From Campanula takesimana (Eukaryota > Streptophyta > Magnoliopsida > Asterales > Campanulaceae), in assembly GCA_026119855.1 (NCBI GenBank), contig JAOWBW010002491.1, positions 1 to 64,000 on the forward strand: a stretch of 64,000 nt of DNA. Reading direction: 5' to 3'. A model generated the notes under the pieces. It had not been told where the DNA came from and made no database searches. It saw only the letters and a list, made by a program, of their open reading frames with translations. Both the position numbers and the translations under genes were made by a program. Below, piece by piece: positions 11,683-22,622 of this stretch (its first letter is position 1; each line of letters starts with the position of its first letter).

Positions 11683-13135
11683 TATCTACAATTATGCAAA
11701 ATTTCCAAAATTTAATAAGTACCAATTTAATTAAAGAAATAAACTATGTATTTTTCCAAAAAAAATACTCCCACTAAATTATACAACCTTCTTATACATC
11801 TAATGTATAATATAATTTAAATGGGCTAAGATCCAACTTTAATTTAATTTCAAGTCCGCTAAGGAGGATTACACAAAATCAAATTAATTTGGTAGATAAT
11901 CATGTCAATCATATCCCATATGATTCTTAGATCATTTTCTGAGATTTTTTAAGAAATCCAATTTCAAAAAGCATGTTTAATCTCATCTTTGCCTAGGCCC
12001 AAAACTGTTTTGACGCCTAATTAAGTCCAACCATTTTAAACGTATAGTTAATGTGCCTCGCTAGGGCGTGCCCACATTATCTATCTTGCTCATACATAAA
12101 TAAAGTTAATGCACCTCGCTAGGGCGAATCTACATCAAAATCACCCATGTACTAACAAGTGTTTTAATCATGGCATGACAATAAAGGACTTAAAACTTTG
12201 TTGAAGGTTTATCACATTAGCATATAACACATTTATGAGCACATAATATAAACATGTTACACATCAAGTTTAGCCACTAAATTAATCATCATTAATTTAA
12301 GCATAATATTTATATGTCATTAGTTTCTCTATAATTATGAGGATGAGACTCTTTGAACTTTGGTTATTATCTCCAAATCAAGACAACAAGAAGTGCGGTC
12401 GAACTAAGCCATTGGCAACCACAATCCCGCACTAATTCAAGAAACCAAGAAAGTAGTCTATGTGGCCGAAACTAAGCAATAGATGGTCTCAATTTTAGCA
12501 ATTATCAGCTCTTCATAATTCTAATTTCGTTTTATCTTTGAAACTTTGATTGCGATCGAGTTTGGGAAACACAATCTCGATGAACGTAGATTAGCCATCC
12601 AACCTCTAATCCAATCTCAGAATCACAAGATTAAAACAAATAGGAAAATCAAACCCCGAGATCCACACCCAAAACCAACTGCCCAATCCCTGCTCCAGAC
12701 CAGAAGGTCCGGTCGTGTATTGTCACTGGTCCGGTTGGACCCGCCTCTGAAAAACCCATAATTTTCAAGTCCAAAAACCAAACGCCTGAACCCCTCTCCA
12801 GACTAGATGGTCCAGCCGGGAGCCTGCTCTGGTCCGGTCAGACCTACGTGAATATCCCAGAATTTTTAAAGTTCGAAAAAGTGTCTCAATATTATTTTTC
12901 CCCGATTATCAAAACTTTGATCCAATCAGAAATTGATAACCCAAACAATTTTAAATCAAACATAATTTTTATTGCGATTGAATAGTGCGATTAAAGTTTA
13001 TTAAAACAGTAAACCACATAAATCCATATAACACATAAACATCATAATCCAATATTCATATCATGCTAGACCCATAAACAAACAATTTATATACACACAA
13101 CATGATCTAGTATTGAAGTAATCAACATGAACGGG
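11683..13135 (-). other. Copia-2 untranslated leader
   Basis: This is the leader on the minus strand, collinear with the copia-1 leader. It contains GGTCC words at 12706, 12728, 12809 and 12831, two pairs each exactly 22 bp apart, echoing those in the LTR. The three positions that hold GCCTCCG words in copia-1 here hold CGCTAGGGCG (12057-12067 and 12117-12126) and a related word (11852-11874). No coding sequence was seen. Confidence 0.65.
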
Positions 13136-13147
13136 GCTCTGATACCA
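13136..13147 (-). other. Copia-2 primer-binding site
   Basis: The reverse strand reads TGGTATCAGAGC, the consensus complement of initiator methionine tRNA. It is separated by one base from the LTR end at 13149. Confidence 0.9.
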
Positions 13148-13148
13148 C

Positions 13149-14595
13149 TGTTGGGTTTCGTAGTAATATGCGCAGCGGAATTAAGCATTTAAAATTTTCA
13201 TGAAACCAAAGCCATAGATCCGTTCATATGATTATATCAAATACATGCAATATGAATACTAGAATACTAACCCTTGATGCCTTTGAATTTCAACCTTTAA
13301 TCTTGGTGGAGATTAGAAACTTTATCACGAACACAAAGCTTGAACACGAACTTTGAAGATGATGAGTTTCACCCTCTAGCGGTATCCACACCTTGAACGA
13401 ATATCAAGAGCACTTGATCTTGGTTGCTAGACCAAATCGAGAAACACGTTTTCTCAATTGTATTTTGACTGTGGAATATTATTGTGTTTGTTCTTGTTCT
13501 TCAATCTAGGGATTTCTTAGAACAAGAAATAACTCTCAAAAACTCTTTGGAGGCTTGCAAAAACACATGTACTGATTAGGGACGAATTAGGGCTGTTTAT
13601 ATACAAGTTAGAACTATTCCAAATAGGTAACTTATGTCTAAACCCGCAAGAAAACGGATTAGGAAAGTTCCTGCCGAAACCGACTGGTCCGGCCGGGTAT
13701 AGACCAGGGTCCGACCAAACCATGCCAGGTCCGACCGGTTGTGTCTCCTGGTCCTCCCGGACCTTCCCTATTTCCACTTTTCTTCCTCTAATTTCCTTAA
13801 ATCCCCGAATGGTCCTTCGACCCAATATTCTAATGTAGTCCTTATAGGATTCGTTCTATTGTGTGTGACCCTCTAGGATTACACTAAGATATGATTAGGT
13901 TCTAGCAAACCGTCATACCTACCCAAATAGTGTAACTATATACAAGTTCGCATTCCTTTAGAATATGTCATAATCCTTTTGTCCACGATGTCATTGAACA
14001 CAAGTCATGGTCAACAAGTCAACTTGTCTTTGTTCAATACTTTCTTGATTCCGAATATGTTGATAATCCAAATGACATTGATCCAATCAATTCATTTGAG
14101 TCCGGCCGAACATTTTCATCAACATCATTCCTACGAGAGGCCCAAGCTTGACATCTCTCCGAAGAGGGACAAATCGATTTAGCTTATTATTCTTCCCTAC
14201 ATGAATCCGATTATGCCAATCATACCCTTTATAACTACTCGGTTAAAAGTAGCGTTTGAATATGTCAAACATAATGTTCATCAAGTGAAAGACCATAATA
14301 ACTTTATGTCTAAGGATTCAAATGACACAACTAATATGAGATATATTTATGACATTGACCATGACATAAATCTCATAGAGCGGGTCATGTCCAGTACCAA
14401 ACAAGTACCCATAAATCTAGCATGATCATCCCATGATCATTTAGCCTTTATACTAATACCTAACAAGTACTAGGGACATAGATTATTATAAGTAAACATG
14501 AACAATAATAATAATCAAAACATCTCTTTATTAATATGAATAAATGATAACAATTACAACGTTTATTAAACGTGCCTAAGGCACCAACACCAACA
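13149..14595 (-). mobile_element. Copia-2 5' LTR (about 1.45 kb)
   Basis: This is a complete minus-strand LTR. On the plus strand it starts TGTTGGG next to the primer site and ends CCAACA at 14595. The U3 side matches the copia-1 LTR closely, but the GC-rich segment is replaced: GGTCC words lie at 13686, 13708, 13728 and 13750 where copia-1 has GCGGGCGC words. A minus-strand TATA box lies around 13594-13606. The outer flank is AATAA (14596-14600), inside the LTR of Tat-A. Confidence 0.92.
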
Positions 14596-15292
14596 AATAA
14601 CATAAAAATAAATATCATAAATATGCAAGGGCTCTCTCCAAATGTGCAATGGATCACCAAACCAAAAGTAAAGACATTAAATTAAATGACATAAATATAA
14701 ATGACATGAAAGTAAATGACATAAAATAAATTGCATTAATCATAACAAGCCATGATCATCTTTGGTTTGTAACCCTTAATCATACACAAGGCATGAGGGT
14801 ACCATGAATCATTTTAAGGCTTGGTTCCAATTAGTAATATCACGAGAAATAGAGAGACATTAAGTAAATAAGAACATGAACAAGTAAATAAAGAGAAGTG
14901 AAGAGGAGATGGGGGAGAAGGAGGCCTCACCAATGTTTGATTGTAGCCTATCTTCCTCTCTTTCACTCAATTCTCACAATGTTTGTGTTTCTGCCCGTAT
15001 ATCAGCAGAGTTTCTGCATACAAAACTATTTTCTCCCCCCTAAAATGATCAGCAATGGCCTTAATTTATAGGTACTGAAGGCACCCAAACCAGCCGTATG
15101 GTTGGGGCCTTCTAGTACCCAAACTATCCGTACGACTCAGCCTGGAGAGCTTCTGGATTTTTCTAAGTTTAATTCCTGAACAGTCCTGAAGTTTTTGGTT
15201 TATCTTAGTAAGGTCCCAGCCTATCATTTTATCCCTAAATGGTGCTAAGAATTCCTCTAAGGTTGGTTTAAGTTCAGATTGGGGTACTTACA
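14596..15292 (-). mobile_element. Tat-A 3' LTR, truncated by copia-2
   Basis: The reverse complement begins TGTAAGTACCCC at 15292 and follows the Tat-B LTR (16627 onward) through the TATA region, at clearly lower identity than the two Tat-B LTRs show to each other. It stops at the copia-2 boundary, so the remaining half should lie left of the window. Two CCGTACGG-type words lie at 15094 (CCGTATGG) and 15128 (CCGTACGA), 34 bp apart. Confidence 0.85.
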
Positions 15293-15644
15293 GAGCCCCT
15301 CGGCAACGTCGCTTTAGGAAAGTGGGGTTGTCGACCTAAAAAGCATCCCAATCTGCCTATGATGAGAGGACAGCTTGGCCGATTTGGTTATGGGGCTGGA
15401 CCTAAGGGTATAGGATTCCTACGTATCCCGTTCGTGGGGAATCAAGCCAAACGTAGTTCGAGAGAAGGAAGTTTTTCGGGACATAGGGGCTGTTTAGCGG
15501 GAGCTTACCCGGAAAAAGGGGACATCTTTCGTCTTCTCCTTGGATGCTTTGATAGGGGATATCTGTCATCCTCTCCTAAACCTAGGTGGATATCTATCAT
15601 CCTCTCCTAGAAATGGTTTTATAGGTGAATATATGTCATCCTCT
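15293..15644 (-). mobile_element. Tat-A interior, 3' end (purine tract side)
   Basis: The reverse complement matches the sequence just upstream of the Tat-B 3' LTR (about 26460-26625), including the GCCGAGGGGCTC tract beside the LTR. The right part has a short motif ending in GTCATCCTCTCCTA repeated three times (15506-15649). It is interrupted by copia-3 and resumes at 35575. Confidence 0.8.
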
Positions 15645-15649
15645 CCTAG
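15645..15649. repeat. Target-site duplication of copia-3, left
   Basis: CCTAG here and CCTAG at 35570-35574 flank the element exactly at its TGTTGG and CCAACA ends. The perfect 5-bp duplication shows that 15650-35569 entered as a single insertion and was later interrupted. Confidence 0.93.
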
Positions 15650-16626
15650 TGTTGGAGATCATGCCTTAGGCCCTTGAGAAAGGCCTTCGGTTACATCATA
15701 TTCTCATTTGTTATGGAGATAACAAACCTGGATTATTGTATGTTTTACATGTTTATTATAATAATCCCAGTCCCTAGAACTTATGAAGAGCTAGTTCAAT
15801 GGATAATCATATGATGGTTATAGCGCATAGGATGCAGATTAAACTTGTGGGTACATGTTGGAAAACAAGTACTGGATAGACCCATTATGAGATTTATGTC
15901 ATGGTCAAATGTCATAATTAAATATCATAATAGTCATATCATTTGATATCCTTAGACCTGAGATTATCATGGTCTTCCACATGATGAACATTATGTTTGA
16001 CGTACTCAAACACTACCCCTAACAGGGTAGTTGTAAAGGCTACGATTGGCATAATCAGATTCTTGTAGGGAATAATGATAAGTCAATATGGAATTTGTCC
16101 CTCCTCAAGAGAGATATCTGCTTAGGCCACTCGTAGAGTGAGATTGATGAAATGTGTGGCCACACTCAAATGAATTGATGTGATCAATATTATTTGTTCA
16201 TAATCAATCTACTCAAGATCGAGAAAGCATTGAACAATATAAGTTGACATGGACCTTGACTTATGTTCAATGATATCGTGTGACAAAAGGATTGTGATAT
16301 GTTCTATGAGGATAATGAACTTTGTTAAGTTATATTAATTGGGTAGTCATGATGGCTTGCTAGAGTCCGCTCATGACTTATGGGTTTTACCTTGGTTAAA
16401 CTCATTGCCAACTTAATATAATTCTATGGGGTCACACACAAAAGAACGAATCAAAGAAAAGGCTAAAATTGGAATTGCGTAAAAGAGCGTAAAAATCAGA
16501 ATCAAGAAAAACAGGAAACTGGCTTCAGCAAGGAGGGTCCGGCCGGACCCAAGCCACGACCCAGTCGGACCTCCTCAATGATCCGTCCGGACCAGGTTGG
16601 TGCCCCAGGCAGACCTCCTGTGTTTG
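15650..16626 (+). mobile_element. Copia-3 5' LTR, first part
   Basis: This part matches the 3' LTR from 34015. It contains a four-step ladder of GGACC-type words at 16545, 16567, 16589 and 16611, each exactly 22 bp apart. It ends at GTTTG (16622-16626), the target duplication of Tat-B. The LTR continues at 28155. Confidence 0.93.
16622..16626. repeat. Target-site duplication of Tat-B, left
   Basis: GTTTG here and at 28150-28154 flanks Tat-B exactly. The uninterrupted copia-3 3' LTR has GTTCG in the same place (after CCTCCTGT), which confirms the empty site. Confidence 0.95.
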
Positions 16627-18163
16627 TGTAAGTACCCCAATCTGAAATCGACCAACCTTAGGGGAACTCTTAGCACCATTCAGGGATAAACTGATGGGCT
16701 GGGACCTCACTAGGATAAACTGAAAATTCCAGGACTGCTCTGGAATTAAACTTGGAAAAATCCAGAAGCTCGCCAAGCTGAGCCGTACGGATGTTTTGGA
16801 CGCGGGAAGGGCCTAGCCGTACGGCTGGTTTAGGCACCTTCAATCCCTATAAATTGAGACCCTTGCTGATCATTTCAGAGGGGGGAGAAATATAGTTTTG
16901 TAGGTGAAACCCTGCAGAAATACAGTCTGGGTGAAACAACACCAAACACTTGAGTGAAAAGAGAGGAAGATAGGCCATAACCACCATAGGTGAAGCCTCC
17001 TTCTCCCCATTTTCTCTCCATCTCAAACTCTTTGTTCTTGTTCATATTGTTTATCTACTTGTATTTCAAGCCTTGCCCTTGTCAAGCACCTTTATATTAT
17101 AAGTCTTGCCCTTGTCAAGTATCTTTATATTGCAAGTCTTGTCCTTTCAAGCACCTTATATTCTTGTTATATGTATCTTGGAACCAAATCATGAAATGAT
17201 TCAAGGTGCCCTCACATCCAAGTATGTGAAAATGGATGAAACCTAAAGAAGATCATGATTTGTTAATTTCTTGTCTTTAAATAGCTTGATGATCCATTTT
17301 TATGGTGAAATCATGTATCTTTATGTTGTATTTGGCCATGATGATCATGTTGGGTGATAAAGTTCCAATCTTTATCATCCCAACCTTGATTTAGCCTAAA
17401 ATCCCACATTTGGGTCATAAAGATTCAATCTTTATGTCATTTTGTTGTCCCTAAAGGTTTAATCTTGTGTAAAGATCCCATTTTGATAGTAAAGTTTAAA
17501 TCTTTACTCATCAAAATGGTCATCTTGGCTCAAAGGCCACTTTCATCACCTTTACCAATAATTCCCCAATGATTGTCTTAATCACATCTAAAATTCTTGT
17601 TTTGGTGTCTAATCTAGTGATTAATGACATATGGATGATTTGATTTGTGTTTTGTTACAAAAGAATGGCTGGAAATGATCAAACATTCCAGTTTCAGACA
17701 GAATGGTCTGTTTCTGTATGGAACTGGACTGGTTCCTAGGAATCTGTTAAAATTCCCAGGAAGACCCCCTTTAGCCGTACGGCTACTTTGTCCAGGGGCA
17801 TGTTTCAGTCCAGTCCCCCTTTAATCCAGAATGTTTACAAAAGAACCCCTTTCTGTTAAAATCCTAACCGTTTTCTGTTAAAGTCAGTTTCTCCCGTTTT
17901 CTAAACACACACACACACACACATATGCACTTTTTGTTAACAAACACAAGGGAGACTCGGCTTTGCCCGAGGCGGCTTAGGTGACGTGAAACTCTTCCCA
18001 AGACGTAACCTGACCTCCGAACTCATAAATCTCTAACCATTTTCATTTGTTGGGTTAAAAGTTAACAAATGTGGTGACTCCGTTAAGTTTGTGAAGTTAC
18101 ACGTGTTTGGATTTTATTCCTCAAAACGAACCCGTTTCGCCCCGAGGGGGGGGGATCCTCACA
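16627..18163 (+). mobile_element. Tat-B 5' LTR (about 1.54 kb)
   Basis: It starts TGTAAGTACCCC and ends CCTCACA. A TATA box (CCTATAAATT, about 16846) is preceded by CCGTACGG at 16783 and 16817, 34 bp apart; another lies at 17773. An (AC)n run is near 17906. The downstream half has three AAAG-TTnAATCTTTA motifs near 17358, 17427 and 17490. Confidence 0.93.
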
Positions 18164-18164
18164 G

Positions 18165-18184
18165 TGGCGACTCCGCTGGGGAAT
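18165..18184 (+). other. Tat-B primer-binding site
   Basis: TGGCGACTCCGCTGGGGAAT begins one base after the LTR. This form is typical of Tat/Ogre elements, where it is usually assigned to an arginine tRNA; I recall that assignment and could not test it here. Confidence 0.75.
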
Positions 18185-19303
18185 AGAGTGTTTTCGAACT
18201 TCTTTTTAGAAGATTCGGAGGCATTCTTGTGTGGGTCAAACTCCCGTCCCCGTTTTGTTGACTTTATGCATATTTTGTGTGTATTAAACCCGGGATGGAT
18301 GCCACGATGCAGCTTGATTGGTGCTCTTGTGCCCTTCTCGCGCGCACGGGTCCATTCCACCTCCCCTTCCGAGCCGAGTTAACCACACTTGTCCGTGCAC
18401 ACAAATACCGTGACCTTGGTTGGTTTTTGGTCTAGATCACGTCATCACTTCCTTAATACGTGTCTAAACGCTAATTATGGCCAAGTTAACGCCCGAGTCA
18501 CGACTCCTTGTGAAAGAAAGTGTGACCAAGGTCATCTTTGACCCGGTCCTTGACTTATGCGTTAATTCCAACCATAATTAACCGAAGTCATGTATTAAGG
18601 ATAGGATGACACCGCGTCATTAAGCTCTAATGCTTGACCCGTCCTAATCATCTTTAAGCCCAAGGCTAAGGTCCAATACCCCTTTTTTAAATGAGGTCAT
18701 ATCGGAATTTCGATAAAGCGTTAAGTCAATCTTAACCTTAGCCGGGGCTTGATTGTGATAAGAATGGCTCGTGCATTGGAACTTTGTGACGTACTAGACC
18801 TTAGGTTTGGCTCTTTCGGTCGGTGGAAGCTGTGTGCCCTATAGGACCCTCGCCCGGGATCGTCCGTCCTTGGGAGTGTGCAATACAGGTGAAAAACGAG
18901 GGGCTTATAGACGTAGTGATGGCCTCCACTGATCCAGGATTTAGCTTAGTCGCGAAAAAGAAGAGAAATCTTTTCCAACGAATTAGGAATAAAATGCGTT
19001 TTAAGGGAACTCAATAAATGAAAGCATTCTTTTGAACTGTGCTCTAACGTTTGATCATGTGAAAGATCCCCCAAATAAAATGTTTTTCCTAAAAAAAAAA
19101 AGAGAAATGAAATTGAAAAATTGCCCAAAATGCATGTCTCGAGTCTTTCCTCCAAAACTCTTACCCTTCGAGTCAAATCGGTCTTCCCCCGAGTCAAATC
19201 TCCTTGTGTCAAAGTTCTTTTTCTTACTCTAAAGCATGGTTTTTTCCAAGAATCTCATCAAAGTACCCTTATGGTTTGTGGATATTTGTCCCCGTAGGGG
19301 AAT
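18185..19303 (+). other. Tat-B leader, noncoding
   Basis: No supported coding sequence. Blocks around 18380-18760 match, in reverse complement, the Tat-A leader at about 39600-40000, so this is a shared leader. A dense pattern of GTCATGACC-like and CTTGACC words makes short imperfect repeats. Confidence 0.6.
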
Positions 19304-20050
19304 ATGGAATCCCGATTGGAAATCGTTGAGAGAACTTTGGACGTCGTGCAGCGGGCAATGAAAAGATTGGAATTCGACCAGGGTCGCCTAGTTGGGATTG
19401 TGAGCAAGATGAACGAAAGACAGGCTCCAGATCTTGAAAGGGAAGCCGAGAGGATATGGGTCCAAATGGTTCACACGTGCCTCTACGAGCTTTTGAAAGA
19501 CAGGGAGAATGACTGGCACCAAGAAAGGAAAAGTGTGAGAGATGAAATGGATTCGCAAAGTCGTATCGACCAAAAAGACATGAAAAACGTCCAAGCATGT
19601 ATGAAAACGGTGGTGGATGCGATCGTGGATATTAGAACCCATCTCAGAAATCACCTCGAAGGCCATTTCGACAGACCTGTACCTAACAGCCCATCCTCTG
19701 TCACACTCGTCAACCCCCGAGTGACCATAGGCCATCCAGAAGGCCCACTTCTCCAGTCGCAACCCCCGAATGGATGTATGCCACCAAGAAATAGTCAGTC
19801 TAGACCCAGCCTCCCTAAGCCAACTCACCATCAAAGAGCAGCCCCATATCGCCTCTTCCGTGAATTAGGTATCCCAAGGGTTCAATTACTCGATCAGTTG
19901 CTCAAGGGAGGAAAGATCCAGTTACTTGATCCAAGTAGGCTCCTGGCCGAACACGCCCACCAACGGTTTGATGAGACCCAGTTCTGTCGGTACCACCAAG
20001 GGGTAGGGCACACCACCGGGGCTTGCGACGCCTTGAAAGACAAAATTTAG
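19304..20050 (+). pseudogene. Tat-B gag remnant with coiled coil and zinc knuckle
   Basis: This 248-residue open frame is probably what is left of gag, the structural protein that would package the element's RNA. Residues 1-110 are charged and coiled-coil-like. Residues 125-185 are rich in Pro, Ser and Gln. The C-terminal part (LLDQLLKGGKIQLL, then CRYHQGVGHTTGAC) has the C-x2-H-x4-H-x4-C pattern and flanking sequence typical of Ogre/Tat gag ends. The capsid core usually found between these parts is absent, which suggests an internal deletion. It ends with TAG where relatives normally continue into a conserved helix; a one-base shift would read on briefly. No protease or RT follows. It may be nonfunctional or may assist a relative; which is unknown. 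Confidence 0.65.
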
Positions 20051-22622
20051 AGCTCATCGACAAGAGAATCATCACGAAAAGGGGAAATCAGTGGGTGTAA
20101 ACCCGAGCGGAAGCATGGAAACCAATGTTGAGATTGCAAGAAAGAGAGGAGGAAAGAAGAAACTAGGAGTGGTCTAGTTAGGAAGGATCTAAGGTATTCT
20201 CAAAAGTCCATTTTGGACATGTTTTTTTTTTTGCTTTGCCTAAGCCTTACGAGGCAAGGTTACGTGAAAGGATGTCAAAATGATATGTAATTGGAGTCCA
20301 TTAACAGTAGGGTCTTTTGGGTCTGTAAAAAAAAAGGGGGGTTTGAATCCCCGTGCAATGAAAGAGTCATTTTCCTTCTATTCTCTCTAGACTTGAGACA
20401 TTGTTTGCATGTTACATTGATTCTTGGAATTGCCTTAGTTGATATTATCAAATGATTGCTACGCTCTCAAAATGATGAATTGACTTCTAAAATATGCTAG
20501 TCAATAACGACTCATTAAGGACGAATGGACTCGACACAAATAAAAAGGCTCAACGCAAGCAATTAATCTTGATATGAATGAATGCTGTGATCAGTTGGCA
20601 TAAAGAGACCATTAATGGCAAGCTTTCCCCGATACACCTTCCCCGATACACAACCCATACACTTTTCCATGCAAACCCTCGACGCAGGTCAAAAGGCGTC
20701 CCAAGACATGAAAAATAAAGGATGTTGTTGTTCAACTATCGGGATTCAATCATCATCTCATGCGCGTGACCAAGCAAAGGATTTCCCAGCCCCCAATGAT
20801 GAAAAGAGGGAAAGTAAATGAGTGTAAAAAAAAAATGAATGTGGAGAGAAAATCTATCTCAAAAGACAACCAAGAGGAGACCCACCCCAAAAGAGGCCCA
20901 TTTATCTCAAAAGGAGTTCACCACGAAGCAAAGCGGTCCACATCGAAAGGGGGAACAACATCCTTCAAAGGGATACAAAAGGCGATCCATGGCCGAACTA
21001 CGGCGACCTGAGCTCCTCAAAACTGAGGGGAACGTAGGCAACCTTCGGGTCCGGTCATAACATGAAACAAAATCACCAAACCTTGGTCTTCTCAAAGGGA
21101 TCAAGTCTTCCCCCACTGTCTCATCAATGACCGATTTTACAGAAATGCCTAGCCTGGCCTCATCAATGACCAACTCCCCTAAACACATTCTCCCTCCGAC
21201 CTTGCCATTGATCGAATCTTAATCTCAATTGATCGCAACATTTATACATGTTAAGGATAATTGCTTGCCATAATCTTGACTTAATAATAAACGTGGTCCA
21301 TTCAAGCAATCACTTTAATAATATTGATTAAAGCAAATTCTGAATGTCTCGACAAGTCTTCTTTTCTACATCTTAGGAAAGAGCCAAACACCGAATTTCT
21401 GTCCGTAGGCTTCCTTCCTCACAAAAGGGACCCACTACCGCAAATGCCTACGTCAATCTCGTTTGGAGCAAGAATAATTTGCTCCCTTCGGTGTCTTGAG
21501 TCAATTAGGCCACTCCTAGAGGCAGAAGGAACAAAAGATATTGGAAAAAGGGTGTGAAGGGATGAAAGCCCGGAAATGATGACTCCTGCAAGAGACAAGT
21601 TGCACTCCAAATAATGGATAGGGCGTGCTCCGAACGGAGGGCAAGGACCAAGGAAGGTTCACTCCCAAGAGATAGCCGAGGTCTAAAGGATGGTTCTCAA
21701 TCAAAGGAAAGGAACCGGGGCTAGCAAGCCATAACGGTGCTTCGGAAAGATTAGCGGGAAGGTCATGCTTTGGTAAGTCTAGTCCGAGTCAAATCCCGGA
21801 GTCAATCCCCCAAATCTTCAAAATTCCCCAGAGGTCCTCGAAAATCTTTGGTAAAAAAGAATCAACTCCCTGCGTCAACCGTACGGATGGTTTGTCCCAA
21901 TAAAAATTCGTACCAGCAGTCCATACCAGCAAACTGCCCACAAGTGAAACTTACTTTCACTTGTTCAAAAAACCTGTCAAAGGATATCCCAGTTGTACAT
22001 AATCGAGTCTAAACACGTTTTGGAGATTCCCTCAATAAGTCACAACATCAAAAATCCCTCATAAGCCTCGAGCTATGCATAAAATGAATTTGCAAATACA
22101 AGAGATTTAAACATTAGCATAACGACAGGTTTTCATACACATTGTTTTGCAAAAATAAGACAAAACAAAAGAAAATTGTCCAAACAGGTACAACTACTCG
22201 GAGTCGGGTCCGAGTCAGGTGGTAGCAAATCATAAATGCCCGGCCCCCGAAAGGAATAAGCACTGGGATCAAAATGGAAAAGTGACTCTGCCAAGCTCAT
22301 GTCCTTACCAGTAGGCGGCTGAAAAGAACGCCAAGCAAACTGGGATGAGGTACCCGGACGATCAACAGAAGACGGTTTGGGCCTCTCCAAGGTTAGATGG
22401 GTAAATGGATCCGGAGCAATTTCATGTGTACCTGAAGCCCGAAGAGAATCCCGGAGAGAGGCTGTATCCACGGCACTCATGGATTGACTGCAAACATAGG
22501 AGGGAGGAAGCTCCACACTCGATGCCCTCTTACGAGGCCTCTCCTCTCACAGAACTCCTTCCTGGCGCAAAATTGTACTCCGCCCGAGGCCCCTTGGAAG
22601 AACGAATTGTGAACTTCCTAAA
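20051..22622 (+). other. Tat-B interior, noncoding
   Basis: There is no credible gene on either strand. A block at 20996-21060 recurs in reverse complement in Tat-A (36535-36600), so it is a conserved element segment and not random filler. A CCGTACGG word lies at about 21879. On the minus strand, 22133-22516 is open and lies just downstream of the antisense gene; it could be a lost terminal exon, but no splice evidence decides this. Confidence 0.5.

Noticed and set aside
22133..22516. Open frame MELPPSYVCSQSMS... as a further exon of the antisense gene
   Set aside because: The inferred fourth exon already ends in a stop at 22623 and I found no splice pair that joins this frame without breaking the reading frame. 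It is left as a note only.
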